The notes below the pieces were generated by a model. The model had not been told where the DNA came from. It searched no databases and worked only from the letters and a program-made list of their open reading frames with translations. 64,000 nucleotides of DNA from Paraburkholderia unamae (GTDB lineage: Bacteria > Pseudomonadota > Gammaproteobacteria > Burkholderiales > Burkholderiaceae): positions 1-64,000 of the forward strand of contig NZ_QLSU01000023.1 in NCBI RefSeq assembly GCF_003268775.1. Reading direction: 5' to 3'. This document shows positions 18,117 through 25,710 of this stretch, in pieces; the stretch's first letter is position 1, and each line of letters begins with the position of its first letter. Made by a program: the position numbers and the translations under genes.

Positions 18117-20021
18117 ATGTCCGAATTAACCTGGCTGCCGCGCACACCCGACTGGGCAAAGCGGCTGAACGCCCTGCCGCGCGAGCACGCGCCGGACTGG
18201 CACGCGCTCGCGCGCCTCGCCAACGAGAACCTCGACTTCGTGCAGACGGGCAAGCTCGACAAGCGGCTCGTCAAGGCCTATGGCAGCACGCCGCCCGAGA
18301 CGCTGGACACGCAGCCCGTGCGCCTGGCGGTGCTCGGTTCCTCCACGGTCGATCAACTGCTGCCGGGGCTGCGCGTGGGCGCGCTGCGCCACGGGTTGTG
18401 GACGCAACTTTATGTGCCCTCCTACGGCCAGGCGATGCGCGAGTCGCTCGACGCGGCATCGGGCTTGTACGCGTTCGCGCCGAACGTGGTGCTGTGCGCG
18501 TTCGATGCGCCGCACCTGATCGGCGACGACACCGCAAGCCTGAGCGCGGAACAAGCGGAGGCACGCGTGGCGAGCATCGTCGGCGACTTGCGCGCGCTGT
18601 GGCGGCGCGTGCGCGAGCGCACCGAGGCGCACGTGATCCAGCAAACGCTCATGCCCACGCTGCTGCCGCTGATGGGCGAAAACGAGTCGCGCCTGCCCGG
18701 CGCGCCGCTCACGCTCCTGCGCCGCGTGAATGCCGCCTTGCGCGAAGCCGCGAACGCCGAAGGCGTCGATCTGCTCGCGCTCGACGACGCCTGCGCCCAG
18801 GACGGTCTCGCCGCCTGGCACGACGCGCGCCTGTGGCTGCGCGCGAAGCAGGACGTCTCGCCGGCCGCCGCGCCCCTGTACGGCGAGCGCGTGGCGCGCC
18901 TCATCGCCGCGCGGCGCGGCGCGAGCGCGAAATGCCTCGTACTCGATCTCGACAACACCTTGTGGGGCGGCGTGATCGGCGACGACGGCCTCTGCGGCAT
19001 CGTGCTCGGCCAGGGCAGCGCCGAAGGCGAAGCCTACGTTGCGTTCCAGCGCTACGCGCGCGACCTCACGCGGCGCGGCGTGATTCTCGCCGTGTGCTCG
19101 AAGAACGATGAAGCCAACGCGCTGCTACCGTTCGAGCAGCACCCGGAGATGGTGCTCAAGCGCGGCGACATCGCCTGCTTCGTCGCCAACTGGCAGGACA
19201 AGGCCACGAATTTGCGCATGATCGCGCAGCGCCTGAACATCGGTCTCGACGCCCTCGTGTTCGCCGACGACAACCCCTTCGAGCGCAACCTCGTGCGCGA
19301 GCAACTGCCGATGGTGCGCGTGCCCGAAATGCCGGAGGACCCCGCGCTCTACGCCGCCACGCTTGCGCAGGCGGGCTGGTTCGAGAGCGTCGCGCTCACG
19401 GGAGAGGATCGCGAGCGCGCGGCCCAGTACCAGGCCAATCAGGCGCGCGAAGCACTGCGCACGAGCGGCCAGGATCTCGCCTCGTATCTGGCGAGCCTCG
19501 ACATGGTGCTGGAGTGGAATACCTTCAATACGACCGACTTGCCGCGCATCGTGCAGTTGATCGGCAAGACTAACCAGTTCAATCTCACCACGCGCCGACA
19601 CGGCGAAGCCGAAGTGCAGGCCATGATGCGCGACCCGCTCGCGGTGCTGCTCCACTTCCGCCTGAAAGACCGCTTCGGCGACAACGGCATTATCGCGATC
19701 GTCGCCGCCGTGCCGGATACGAACGAAACGGCGCGCGAAGGCGACTGGCGCATCGACACGTGGCTCATGAGCTGCCGCGTGCTCGGGCGCGACGTCGAGC
19801 AGGCGACACTCGGCGTGCTCGCCGACGCCGCGCGCAAGGCGGGCGCACGCCGCCTGATCGGCGAATACCGGCCCACGCCGAAGAACGGCATGGTGCAGGG
19901 ACATTACCCCGGCCTCGGCTTCGCGCCGCTGGCCAGCTCGCAAGATGCCACGCAATGGGTGCTGGATCTGGGCGACTTTATTCCTTCTCACACTCCCATC
20001 GAAATCCGGAGCATGCAATGA
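18117..20021 (+). CDS. fkbH: FkbH-like HAD-IIIC acyl-ACP loading enzyme
   Basis: 634 residues. An N-terminal SGNH-like region (VRLAVLGSSTVDQL) is followed by the HAD-superfamily IIIC core with catalytic DLDNTLWGG (Asp277, Asp279), then AVCSKND and FADDNPFE. A GNAT-like C-terminal region ends with PTPKNGMVQGHYPGLGF. FkbH enzymes take 1,3-bisphosphoglycerate, dephosphorylate it and load a glyceryl group on an acyl carrier protein. The next gene encodes such a carrier, overlapping by ATGA, which is the classic pairing. GAGGA lies upstream of the ATG. In this operon a glyceryl-type group could be passed to the MBOAT at 20312; that transfer is inferred. Confidence 0.88.
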   Translation: MSELTWLPRTPDWAKRLNALPREHAPDWHALARLANENLDFVQTGKLDKRLVKAYGSTPPETLDTQPVRLAVLGSSTVDQLLPGLRVGALRHGLWTQLYVPSYGQAMRESLDAASGLYAFAPNVVLCAFDAPHLIGDDTASLSAEQAEARVASIVGDLRALWRRVRERTEAHVIQQTLMPTLLPLMGENESRLPGAPLTLLRRVNAALREAANAEGVDLLALDDACAQDGLAAWHDARLWLRAKQDVSPAAAPLYGERVARLIAARRGASAKCLVLDLDNTLWGGVIGDDGLCGIVLGQGSAEGEAYVAFQRYARDLTRRGVILAVCSKNDEANALLPFEQHPEMVLKRGDIACFVANWQDKATNLRMIAQRLNIGLDALVFADDNPFERNLVREQLPMVRVPEMPEDPALYAATLAQAGWFESVALTGEDRERAAQYQANQAREALRTSGQDLASYLASLDMVLEWNTFNTTDLPRIVQLIGKTNQFNLTTRRHGEAEVQAMMRDPLAVLLHFRLKDRFGDNGIIAIVAAVPDTNETAREGDWRIDTWLMSCRVLGRDVEQATLGVLADAARKAGARRLIGEYRPTPKNGMVQGHYPGLGFAPLASSQDATQWVLDLGDFIPSHTPIEIRSMQ

Positions 20022-20269
20022 CCGACGCAGACATTCTCGACGCCCTGACCGACATCTTCCGCGACGTCTTCGACGACGACAGCGTCGTCATCACGCCCGC
20101 CTCCACGGCGGCGGAATACGACGCGTGGGACTCGCTCTCGAACGTGAACATCATGGTCGCCGCGGAAATGCGCTTCGGCGTGCGCTTCAAGGCCTCGGAG
20201 GTCGAGGGCCTGCGCAACGTCGGCGAACTCATTGCACTGATCCAGCGCCAGCTCGCGGCCCGGCGCTGA
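20018..20269 (+). CDS. Acyl carrier protein, FkbH partner
   Basis: 83 residues with an acidic four-helix pattern and the phosphopantetheine site in WDSLSNVNIM (Ser39). The start overlaps the fkbH stop (ATGA), so the two are translationally coupled. It should carry the acyl group made by FkbH. It is too divergent from fatty-acid AcpP (no DSLD-TVEL signature) to be the housekeeping carrier. A phosphopantetheinyl transferase is not in the window. Confidence 0.9.
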   Translation: MTDADILDALTDIFRDVFDDDSVVITPASTAAEYDAWDSLSNVNIMVAAEMRFGVRFKASEVEGLRNVGELIALIQRQLAARR

Positions 20270-20311
20270 ACGACCGCCTCCACCGCTCACGTCCGAGAGA
20301 AAAGCACCACC

Positions 20312-21901
20312 ATGCTGTTCAATTCCCTGCCCTTCCTGCTGCTGTTCCTGCCCGTCGCGCTGGGCGGCTACTACCTTGCGGGCGCGCTGCGCCCCGTGGC
20401 GGCGGCGGCATGGCTGTGCCTCGTTTCGCTCGCGTTCTATAGCTGGTGGAACCCCGTGTTCGTGACGCTGCTGCTCGGCTCCATCGCGTTCAACTACGCG
20501 CTGAGCCGCGCGATGCTCGCAACCGAGGCGAAACCGCGCCTCCAGGCCTGGCTGCTCGGCGCGGGCATCGCGGCGAATCTCGCGCTGCTGTTCTACTACA
20601 AGTATCTCGCGGCGCTGCTCGGCTTTCTGGCGACGCACGGCCTGACGGCGCACGCCATGGCGGACACGATCCTCCCGCTCGGGATTTCGTTTTTCACGTT
20701 CACGCAACTGGGCTTCCTGCTCGATTGCCGCGCCGGGGTCGTGCGCGAGCGCGGTTTCGTGAGCTACGTGCTCTTCGTGACGTTCTTTCCTCATCTGATC
20801 GCGGGGCCGATCCTGCATCACAAGGAAATGATGCCGCAGTTCGCCGATCGCGAGAGCTATCGCTTCAAGCCCGAGAACCTCTCGATCGGCGCACTGATCT
20901 TCATCATCGGGCTCGCCAAGAAAGTGCTGCTCGCCGATGCCATCGCGCCCTGGGCCGAGGCCGGCTTCGAGCGCACGGGAGAGCTGCAATTCCTCGCCGC
21001 GTGGGGCACGGCGCTCGCGTATGCGTTGCAGCTCTACTTCGACTTCTCCGGCTACTCCGACATGGCGATGGGGCTCGCGAAGATGTTCGGCATCCGCTTC
21101 CCGCTCAACTTCAATTCGCCGTACAAGTCCACCGGCATCATCGAGTTCTGGACGCGCTTTCACATGACGCTCACGCGTTACCTGACCGCGTACCTCTACA
21201 ACCCCGTGGCGATGGCGATCGCACGCGCGCGGGCGCGTAAGGGCCTGCCCGTCGGGCGCAAGGCGACCGCGACGGCGCGCGGCTTCGCCAGCATGATTCT
21301 CTTTCCGACGATGTTCACGATGGGACTCGCGGGCGTGTGGCACGGCGCGGGGCTTCAGTTCCTCATTTTCGGCCTGCTGCACGGCGCCTACCTGAGCGTG
21401 AACCACGCGTGGCGCCAGTTCGGCCCGAAACGCGCCGCGCCGGCGCACGGCCTCACGCGCGCGGGCTATGTGCTGCTGACTTTCCTCTGCGTCGTGTTCG
21501 CGTTGCTGTTTTTCCGTGCGCACAGCACGGCCGACGCCTTGCGCGTGGCGGCCGGCATGCTCGGCCTGCACGGCATGGAGCCGCTCGCGCCGCTCGGGTT
21601 TCCGCTGCATGCGCTCGCCTACGGCGACGCCTGGGGCGCCGGCGACCTCATGCGCCTCGTGTTCGAGCGCTGGGGCGAAGGACTCCTGATCATCGTATTG
21701 CTCGCACTCGTGTGGTGCGCGCCGAACTCGAACCAGATCGCCAACGTCTACTCGCCCGCGCTGGAAGGCCCGGCCGAGGGCGCGCCGCGCTGGCTGCAAT
21801 GGCGGCCGACGCTCGCGTGGACAGGCGTATGCATGCTCGTGCTCGGCTATGCCATGCTGAATCTCCAGCACACGGCGCGCTTCCTCTACTTCCAGTTCTG
21901 A
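20312..21901 (+). CDS. algI: AlgI-type MBOAT membrane O-acyltransferase
   Basis: 529 residues, polytopic, with about ten or more hydrophobic segments beginning NSLPFLLLFLPVALGGYYL. The MBOAT motifs are FWTRFHMTLTRYL, a conserved AlgI segment, and GVWHGAGLQF with the invariant catalytic His344. AlgI-type proteins move an acyl group across the inner membrane to periplasmic AlgJ/AlgX-type transferases. In alginate the donor is thought to be acetyl-CoA. Here the gene follows an FkbH-ACP pair, so an acyl-ACP donor is a reasonable alternative. DltB, the D-alanine MBOAT, is a precedent for using a carrier-protein donor. Confidence 0.9.
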   Translation: MLFNSLPFLLLFLPVALGGYYLAGALRPVAAAAWLCLVSLAFYSWWNPVFVTLLLGSIAFNYALSRAMLATEAKPRLQAWLLGAGIAANLALLFYYKYLAALLGFLATHGLTAHAMADTILPLGISFFTFTQLGFLLDCRAGVVRERGFVSYVLFVTFFPHLIAGPILHHKEMMPQFADRESYRFKPENLSIGALIFIIGLAKKVLLADAIAPWAEAGFERTGELQFLAAWGTALAYALQLYFDFSGYSDMAMGLAKMFGIRFPLNFNSPYKSTGIIEFWTRFHMTLTRYLTAYLYNPVAMAIARARARKGLPVGRKATATARGFASMILFPTMFTMGLAGVWHGAGLQFLIFGLLHGAYLSVNHAWRQFGPKRAAPAHGLTRAGYVLLTFLCVVFALLFFRAHSTADALRVAAGMLGLHGMEPLAPLGFPLHALAYGDAWGAGDLMRLVFERWGEGLLIIVLLALVWCAPNSNQIANVYSPALEGPAEGAPRWLQWRPTLAWTGVCMLVLGYAMLNLQHTARFLYFQF

Positions 21902-21914
21902 CACTTACCCGCCC

Positions 21915-22322
21915 ATGCTGACCGAATTCGATTGCACGTTCCATCACATCGGCATCGCCTGCCGCGACCTCGACGCAGAGCAGTCCGGCTGGGCCGCGCT
22001 CGGCTACACGCAGGAAGGGCCGGAGTTCGAAGACCCGCTTCAGCGCGTGCGCGGCCGCTTTCTGACCGGCCCCGGGCCGCGCCTCGAACTGCTCGCGCCA
22101 ACGGCCGAAAATTCGCCGGTCGAGGGCGTCATCAAGCGGCGCACCAAGCTCTATCACCAGGCGTTCGTCACGCCCGCCTTCGACCGCGCGCTGGCGGCGA
22201 TCGAGGCGATTGGCGCGCGGCGCACCGCGGAGCCCGCCCCCGCCGTCGCTTTTGGCGGCAAGCGCATCGTGTTCGTGCTGCTGTTCAACGGCAACATCAT
22301 CGAGTTGATCGAAGCCGCCTGA
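21915..22322 (+). CDS. VOC-family protein, methylmalonyl-CoA epimerase-like
   Basis: 135 residues with the paired beta-alpha-beta-beta-beta fold of the vicinal oxygen chelate family: metal-ligand-like HHIGIACRDLD at the start, LELLAPT in the middle and NIIELIEA at the end. It is closest in appearance to methylmalonyl-CoA epimerases. It starts 13 bases after the MBOAT gene and is the last gene of the operon. A stereochemical or tautomerising step on the ACP-bound acyl group would suit the context, but that is inference. A stand-alone binding or resistance role cannot be excluded. Confidence 0.8.
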   Translation: MLTEFDCTFHHIGIACRDLDAEQSGWAALGYTQEGPEFEDPLQRVRGRFLTGPGPRLELLAPTAENSPVEGVIKRRTKLYHQAFVTPAFDRALAAIEAIGARRTAEPAPAVAFGGKRIVFVLLFNGNIIELIEAA

Positions 22323-22337
22323 TTCAGGGCGCCGCGC

Positions 22338-23330
22338 TCAGGCGGTCGCGGCACGCCACGCGTCGAGCAACGCCTTCGCGCCGGGCTCGTCGCCGATCAC
22401 CCACGGGTCGATCGCGAAGGCCACGATGTCGTGCGCGCCGTAGTCGCGCGCGATGGCCCATTGCGCCTTCACACGCACGTAGCTCGCCGAGCGCGCGGTG
22501 AAGGTGTCGGCGCCGGGCTGCGCGGGCGGCAGGTTCTCGAACAGTTCCAGAATCAGGTCGAACGCCACGCCGCGCGAGACGAACAGATCGCGCAGCGGCT
22601 GCAACGGCGTATACGCGGCGACGCCTTGCGCGCCCGCGCCGTCCTGGATCATCGGGCGCACCGTCGCCTGCTCGATCAGCACACGCCACAGGCCTTCGAG
22701 CGTGGCGTCCGTGTCCAGGCGGCTGTGGAAAGTCGAAATGCGCGCGGTCTCGCCACTCGTTGCGCGCGCAACTTCGGCAAGGGTATTGAGCCACGGCACC
22801 AGCTTTTGCACGCGCGTGGCATCCCGCCAACTGTACTGTTCGATCTCGTACGGCAAATACCAGCCCCGGAACGCGCGATGGCGCGGCCACGGCGCAGCGC
22901 GCATCCAGGCCGTCGTGCGCGTGGCGGTGCTCGCCAGATACGCGTCGAGGGCGTCGCTATCGGCACCGCCGAGTACCTTCCACCATCGTTCGTCGTAAGG
23001 CAGACCCAGATGCACCGTCATGCCGAGTTGCGCGCAGTCGTCGAGCAAGCCCTGCAAGAGCGCGTCCGGCGCGATCCAGGTATGATCCGCGTCGCCGTCG
23101 ATCCCCACCCATTGCACGAAGATCGTCGTGCAGCCCAGCGCATGCGTAGCCACGAGGCGCTGTTGCCATTGCTCGCGCGTCCAGCCCAGATGCTCTCGCC
23201 AGAGTTGCACGAACGTGCCGCCCGTCGCGGCAGTGGGCTCGCACGCAGCAAGAGGCAGGCAAGCGGCCAGCGCAGCCGCACCGAGGAATCGGCGACGCGA
23301 GTGCGACAAGCGCGGCGGATGTATCGGCAT
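22338..23330 (-). CDS. Secreted lipoprotein, DUF4434-type glycoside hydrolase-like TIM barrel
   Basis: 330 residues. The N-terminus SRRRFLGAAALAACLPLAAC combines a twin-arginine-like motif with a lipobox cysteine. The body has TIM-barrel features of the DUF4434 glycosidase-like family: FVQLWREHLGWTREQW, a strand ending CTTIFVQWVGID, MTVHLGLPYDERWW, and FRGWYLPYEIEQYSW, whose paired acidic residue (YEIE) is a likely catalytic position. It converges tail to tail with the exopolysaccharide operon, 15 bases apart. Polysaccharide systems usually carry a periplasmic hydrolase (BcsZ, AlgL, PelA, PgaB), and none is found inside the operon, so this is the natural candidate. The link is inferred. Confidence 0.7.
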   Translation of the reverse strand: MPIHPPRLSHSRRRFLGAAALAACLPLAACEPTAATGGTFVQLWREHLGWTREQWQQRLVATHALGCTTIFVQWVGIDGDADHTWIAPDALLQGLLDDCAQLGMTVHLGLPYDERWWKVLGGADSDALDAYLASTATRTTAWMRAAPWPRHRAFRGWYLPYEIEQYSWRDATRVQKLVPWLNTLAEVARATSGETARISTFHSRLDTDATLEGLWRVLIEQATVRPMIQDGAGAQGVAAYTPLQPLRDLFVSRGVAFDLILELFENLPPAQPGADTFTARSASYVRVKAQWAIARDYGAHDIVAFAIDPWVIGDEPGAKALLDAWRAATA

Positions 23331-23381
23331 GGACGAGGGGGGTTGATCGATTCAGGCTGCGGGTGGTCGGAGGGGCGCCGT

Positions 23382-23404
23382 CTCGTGACGCGTCATGACA
23401 CGAG
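23382..23404. promoter_or_regulatory. Nested palindromes upstream of the glycosidase-like gene
   Basis: A perfect 10-base palindrome TGACGCGTCA (23386-23395) lies inside the inverted repeat CTCGTG (23382-23387) / CACGAG (23399-23404), about 55 bases upstream of the start at 23330. It could be an operator for the glycosidase gene. I do not recognise the regulator. Confidence 0.35.
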
Positions 23405-23533
23405 CGCGAGTGCGGGGCATATTGTAGTGCCTGATTGCAATCCGAGGAGCGAGGCGAACGTTGTCGCTCGCAGCGGGCGGCGCGGCCTATGCGAAGTGCG
23501 CGCGCTCACCCCGCCGAGCGAGACGAGCAACCC

Positions 23534-24100
23534 TCACGCCGCGCCCGCCTCGCTTTCATCCTGCGCGAGCAACTGGCTGTCGGGCAGCCGGAAAGGCACG
23601 GCGCTGTCCGGATTATTGGCCTCGACCAGCCGGATCAACTGCAACATGAACACATCGCGCTCGACGGGCGACAGGTGCTCGATCGTGCGATCGTGCGCGC
23701 GCTGCACGGCGCTCGCCATCTTCCGGACCAGACGCTTGCCCGCAGGTGTCAGCTTGACGAGCCGCAGCCGCTTGTCGTGTTCGACCTGGGTGCGGCTCAC
23801 GAGCCCCCGTGCATTCAAACGCGGAATGACTTCAGCGACGCTCGAACGCTCCAGCCCGACTTCGATGGCGAGCGAGTTCTGATCCATCTCCCCGAGCGAT
23901 TCGAGCGCCGTAAGCAGGCTGTACTGCACCGGCGTGATATTGAACTCGCTCGTTTCCTGCGCGAACAGGAAGGTATGGATCTGATGCATGCGCCGTATCA
24001 GAAAGCCCGGCCGCGAAAACAGCGGCGAACGCGCCTGCCGCCCGGCGAGTTCCGCGCGGACGCTTTGAATGTCAATGGAATCGGTGACGGTGGTTGGCAT
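23534..24100 (-). CDS. MarR-family transcriptional regulator
   Basis: 188 residues with an extended N-terminus of about 30 residues, then the winged helix-turn-helix: ITPVQYSLLTALESL, recognition region NSLAIEVGLERSSVAEVIPRL, and the wing RTQVEHDKRLRLVKLTPAGKRL, the DxR-type MarR signature. MarR proteins usually repress a divergent gene and release on binding an aromatic or related ligand. This one is divergent from the amidohydrolase that opens the catabolic operon, so it is a candidate controller of it. The GGTACACC sites in the shared region are possible operators. Confidence 0.9.
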   Translation of the reverse strand: MPTTVTDSIDIQSVRAELAGRQARSPLFSRPGFLIRRMHQIHTFLFAQETSEFNITPVQYSLLTALESLGEMDQNSLAIEVGLERSSVAEVIPRLNARGLVSRTQVEHDKRLRLVKLTPAGKRLVRKMASAVQRAHDRTIEHLSPVERDVFMLQLIRLVEANNPDSAVPFRLPDSQLLAQDESEAGAA

Positions 24101-24181
24101 GAAGTCGGCTCAGAAGGAAATGGGTGAAATTCGAACGCCCCGATGCGCATTCTAGGCCGTAACCGCCGCTCATCGCAAATA

Positions 24182-24196
24182 CGCGGTACACCAACG
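24182..24196. promoter_or_regulatory. GGTACACC operator candidate, marR side
   Basis: CGCGGTACACCAACG: an imperfect palindrome with GGT and ACC arms around a 2-base centre, 84 bases upstream of the marR start. It shares its core with 24385-24403 and with the perfect palindrome at 37215-37234. Confidence 0.45.
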
Positions 24197-24384
24197 AATC
24201 CCCATAAAAAGGCATCGCGCCTGCGCTTGGTGCACGCGCCGGCCGGCACTCGCCGAATCGGTGCGAACCGGCCGTTCAAACCTCAGCGGCATGGCGCGCA
24301 TCGGCCCGTGGCTGCGACCATAAGTCACTGATCCGAAGCGGAAAATGCGCCCGCGGAAAGCCGCGCGAAAAAACCGGCACACTA

Positions 24385-24403
24385 TTTGCGGTACACCACG
24401 CAT
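24385..24403. promoter_or_regulatory. GGTACACC operator candidate, amidohydrolase side
   Basis: TTTGCGGTACACCACGCAT, core 24390-24397, about 30 bases before the ATG at 24430. It lies where a repressor would block transcription of the catabolic operon. Confidence 0.5.
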
Positions 24404-24429
24404 CTCCCCACTCGGCTATCGACCCGTAC

Positions 24430-25692
24430 ATGTCACAAGTTCTGCTCAAAGGGGGCCGCGTCATCGACCCCGCCCGCGAAATCGACGCCACGCTCGACGT
24501 TCTGGTGGAAGACGGCGTGATCGCCGCCATCGGCCCCGACCTCGCGAACGAGGCGCCTCAGGCGCAACGGATCGATTGCGGCGGCAAGCTGGTGCTGCCC
24601 GGCCTCATCGACACGCACGGCCACATTTATCAGTACGTGACCGGCCGCTTCGGCCTGAACGCCGACCAGTGCGGCGTGCAGTCGGGCGTGACGACGATCA
24701 TCGATCAGGGCGGACCGAGCTGCATCACGATTCCGGGCTTTCGGCACTACGTGGCCGAGCGTTCAGCCACGCGCGTGCTGGCCTTCATCTCCGCGTATCT
24801 GGTCGGCGGCCTCGAAGGGCACTACTACCCCGACCTGTATCGCCCCGATTGTCTCGATGCCGAAGCGACCATCAAATCCATTCAGGCGAATGCCGATCTC
24901 GTGAAGGGCATCAAGGCGCACGCCGAGATCGGCGGCTTCGCGCGTTGGGGGCTCGATGTGATGAAGATCGCCGCGCAGATCGGCCGTGGCGCGCAGTTGC
25001 CCCTGTATATTCACTTCGGACAGTTGTGGCCGAAACCCCGCAGCGGCGGCCTGCCTGTCGAGCCCGACACGATCTTCGATCAGGTGGTTCAGACGCTCAA
25101 GCCGGGCGATATCCTCGCGCATCCGTTCAGCCGCCATCCGGGCGGTTTCGTTGAGGAGAACGGACAACTGCATCCACTCGTGCACGAAGCGATTGCGCGC
25201 GGCCTGAAGATCGACGTGGGCCACGGCTCGCATTTCAGCTTCAAGACGGCGCGCGTCGTGCTCGACGCGGGCGTGGTGCCCGACACGCTCGGCGCCGACA
25301 TGCATGGCTACAACACGCACGTTCCCGCCCCCGCCGGCACGCCGGAGAGCCATCCCGACGAGGAACACTCGTTCCTCGGCCGCACCCAGTTCAGTCTCGT
25401 CAGCGCGATGACCAGCATGCTCGCGCTCGGGCTGCCCCTGCAACACGTCGTCGCGATGGCGACCTGCAATGCCGCGAAGATGGTTGGCATGGAAGACCGG
25501 ATCGGCTCGCTGGAAGTGGGACGCGGCGCGGACATCAGCGTGCTGGAAGACCGCCGCGGCCGCTGGGTGCTGGAAGACAACGAAGGCACCCAGATCATCA
25601 CCGACCGCATGCTGTCGCCGCTGTTCTGCCTGAGAGACGGCGTGCGTCACGACGCCGTTTCGCCCACCCTGCCGCTCGCACGCGCGGCCTGA
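24430..25692 (+). CDS. Amidohydrolase/deacetylase-family metallohydrolase (dihydroorotase-like)
   Basis: 420 residues. An N-terminal urease-alpha-like beta sandwich (VLLKGGRVIDPAREID) closes around the TIM barrel. The first metal motif is DTHGHIY (His63, His65), IKGIKAHAEIG supplies the position of the bridging lysine, YIHFG and DILAHPFSRHPGG supply metal histidines, and the catalytic aspartate lies in TLGADMHGYN. The C-terminal GSLEVGRGADISVLE is typical of dihydroorotase, hydantoinase and allantoinase relatives. Such enzymes hydrolyse cyclic amides or N-acyl bonds. It is the first gene of the catabolic operon, 18 bases before the molybdenum hydroxylase. A ring-opening step on a cyclic amide or imide is my inference. 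Confidence 0.85.
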   Translation: MSQVLLKGGRVIDPAREIDATLDVLVEDGVIAAIGPDLANEAPQAQRIDCGGKLVLPGLIDTHGHIYQYVTGRFGLNADQCGVQSGVTTIIDQGGPSCITIPGFRHYVAERSATRVLAFISAYLVGGLEGHYYPDLYRPDCLDAEATIKSIQANADLVKGIKAHAEIGGFARWGLDVMKIAAQIGRGAQLPLYIHFGQLWPKPRSGGLPVEPDTIFDQVVQTLKPGDILAHPFSRHPGGFVEENGQLHPLVHEAIARGLKIDVGHGSHFSFKTARVVLDAGVVPDTLGADMHGYNTHVPAPAGTPESHPDEEHSFLGRTQFSLVSAMTSMLALGLPLQHVVAMATCNAAKMVGMEDRIGSLEVGRGADISVLEDRRGRWVLEDNEGTQIITDRMLSPLFCLRDGVRHDAVSPTLPLARAA

Positions 25693-25710
25693 CCACGCGA
25701 GCCGAACACG

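Larger units (their letters stand above)
24101..24429. other. Divergent control region of the catabolic regulon
   Basis: About 330 bases between the marR gene and the amidohydrolase. It holds two GGTACACC sites, at 24185-24192 and 24390-24397, the second 33 bases before the amidohydrolase start. No coding frame here looks real, and I cannot assign convincing -35/-10 boxes. Confidence 0.6.

Noticed and set aside
8900..21901. Alginate or acetylated cellulose operon
   Set aside because: Only the acylation parts are alginate-like. There is no Alg8/Alg44, no BcsA with PilZ, and no lyase or BcsZ. The synthase is NfrB-type.
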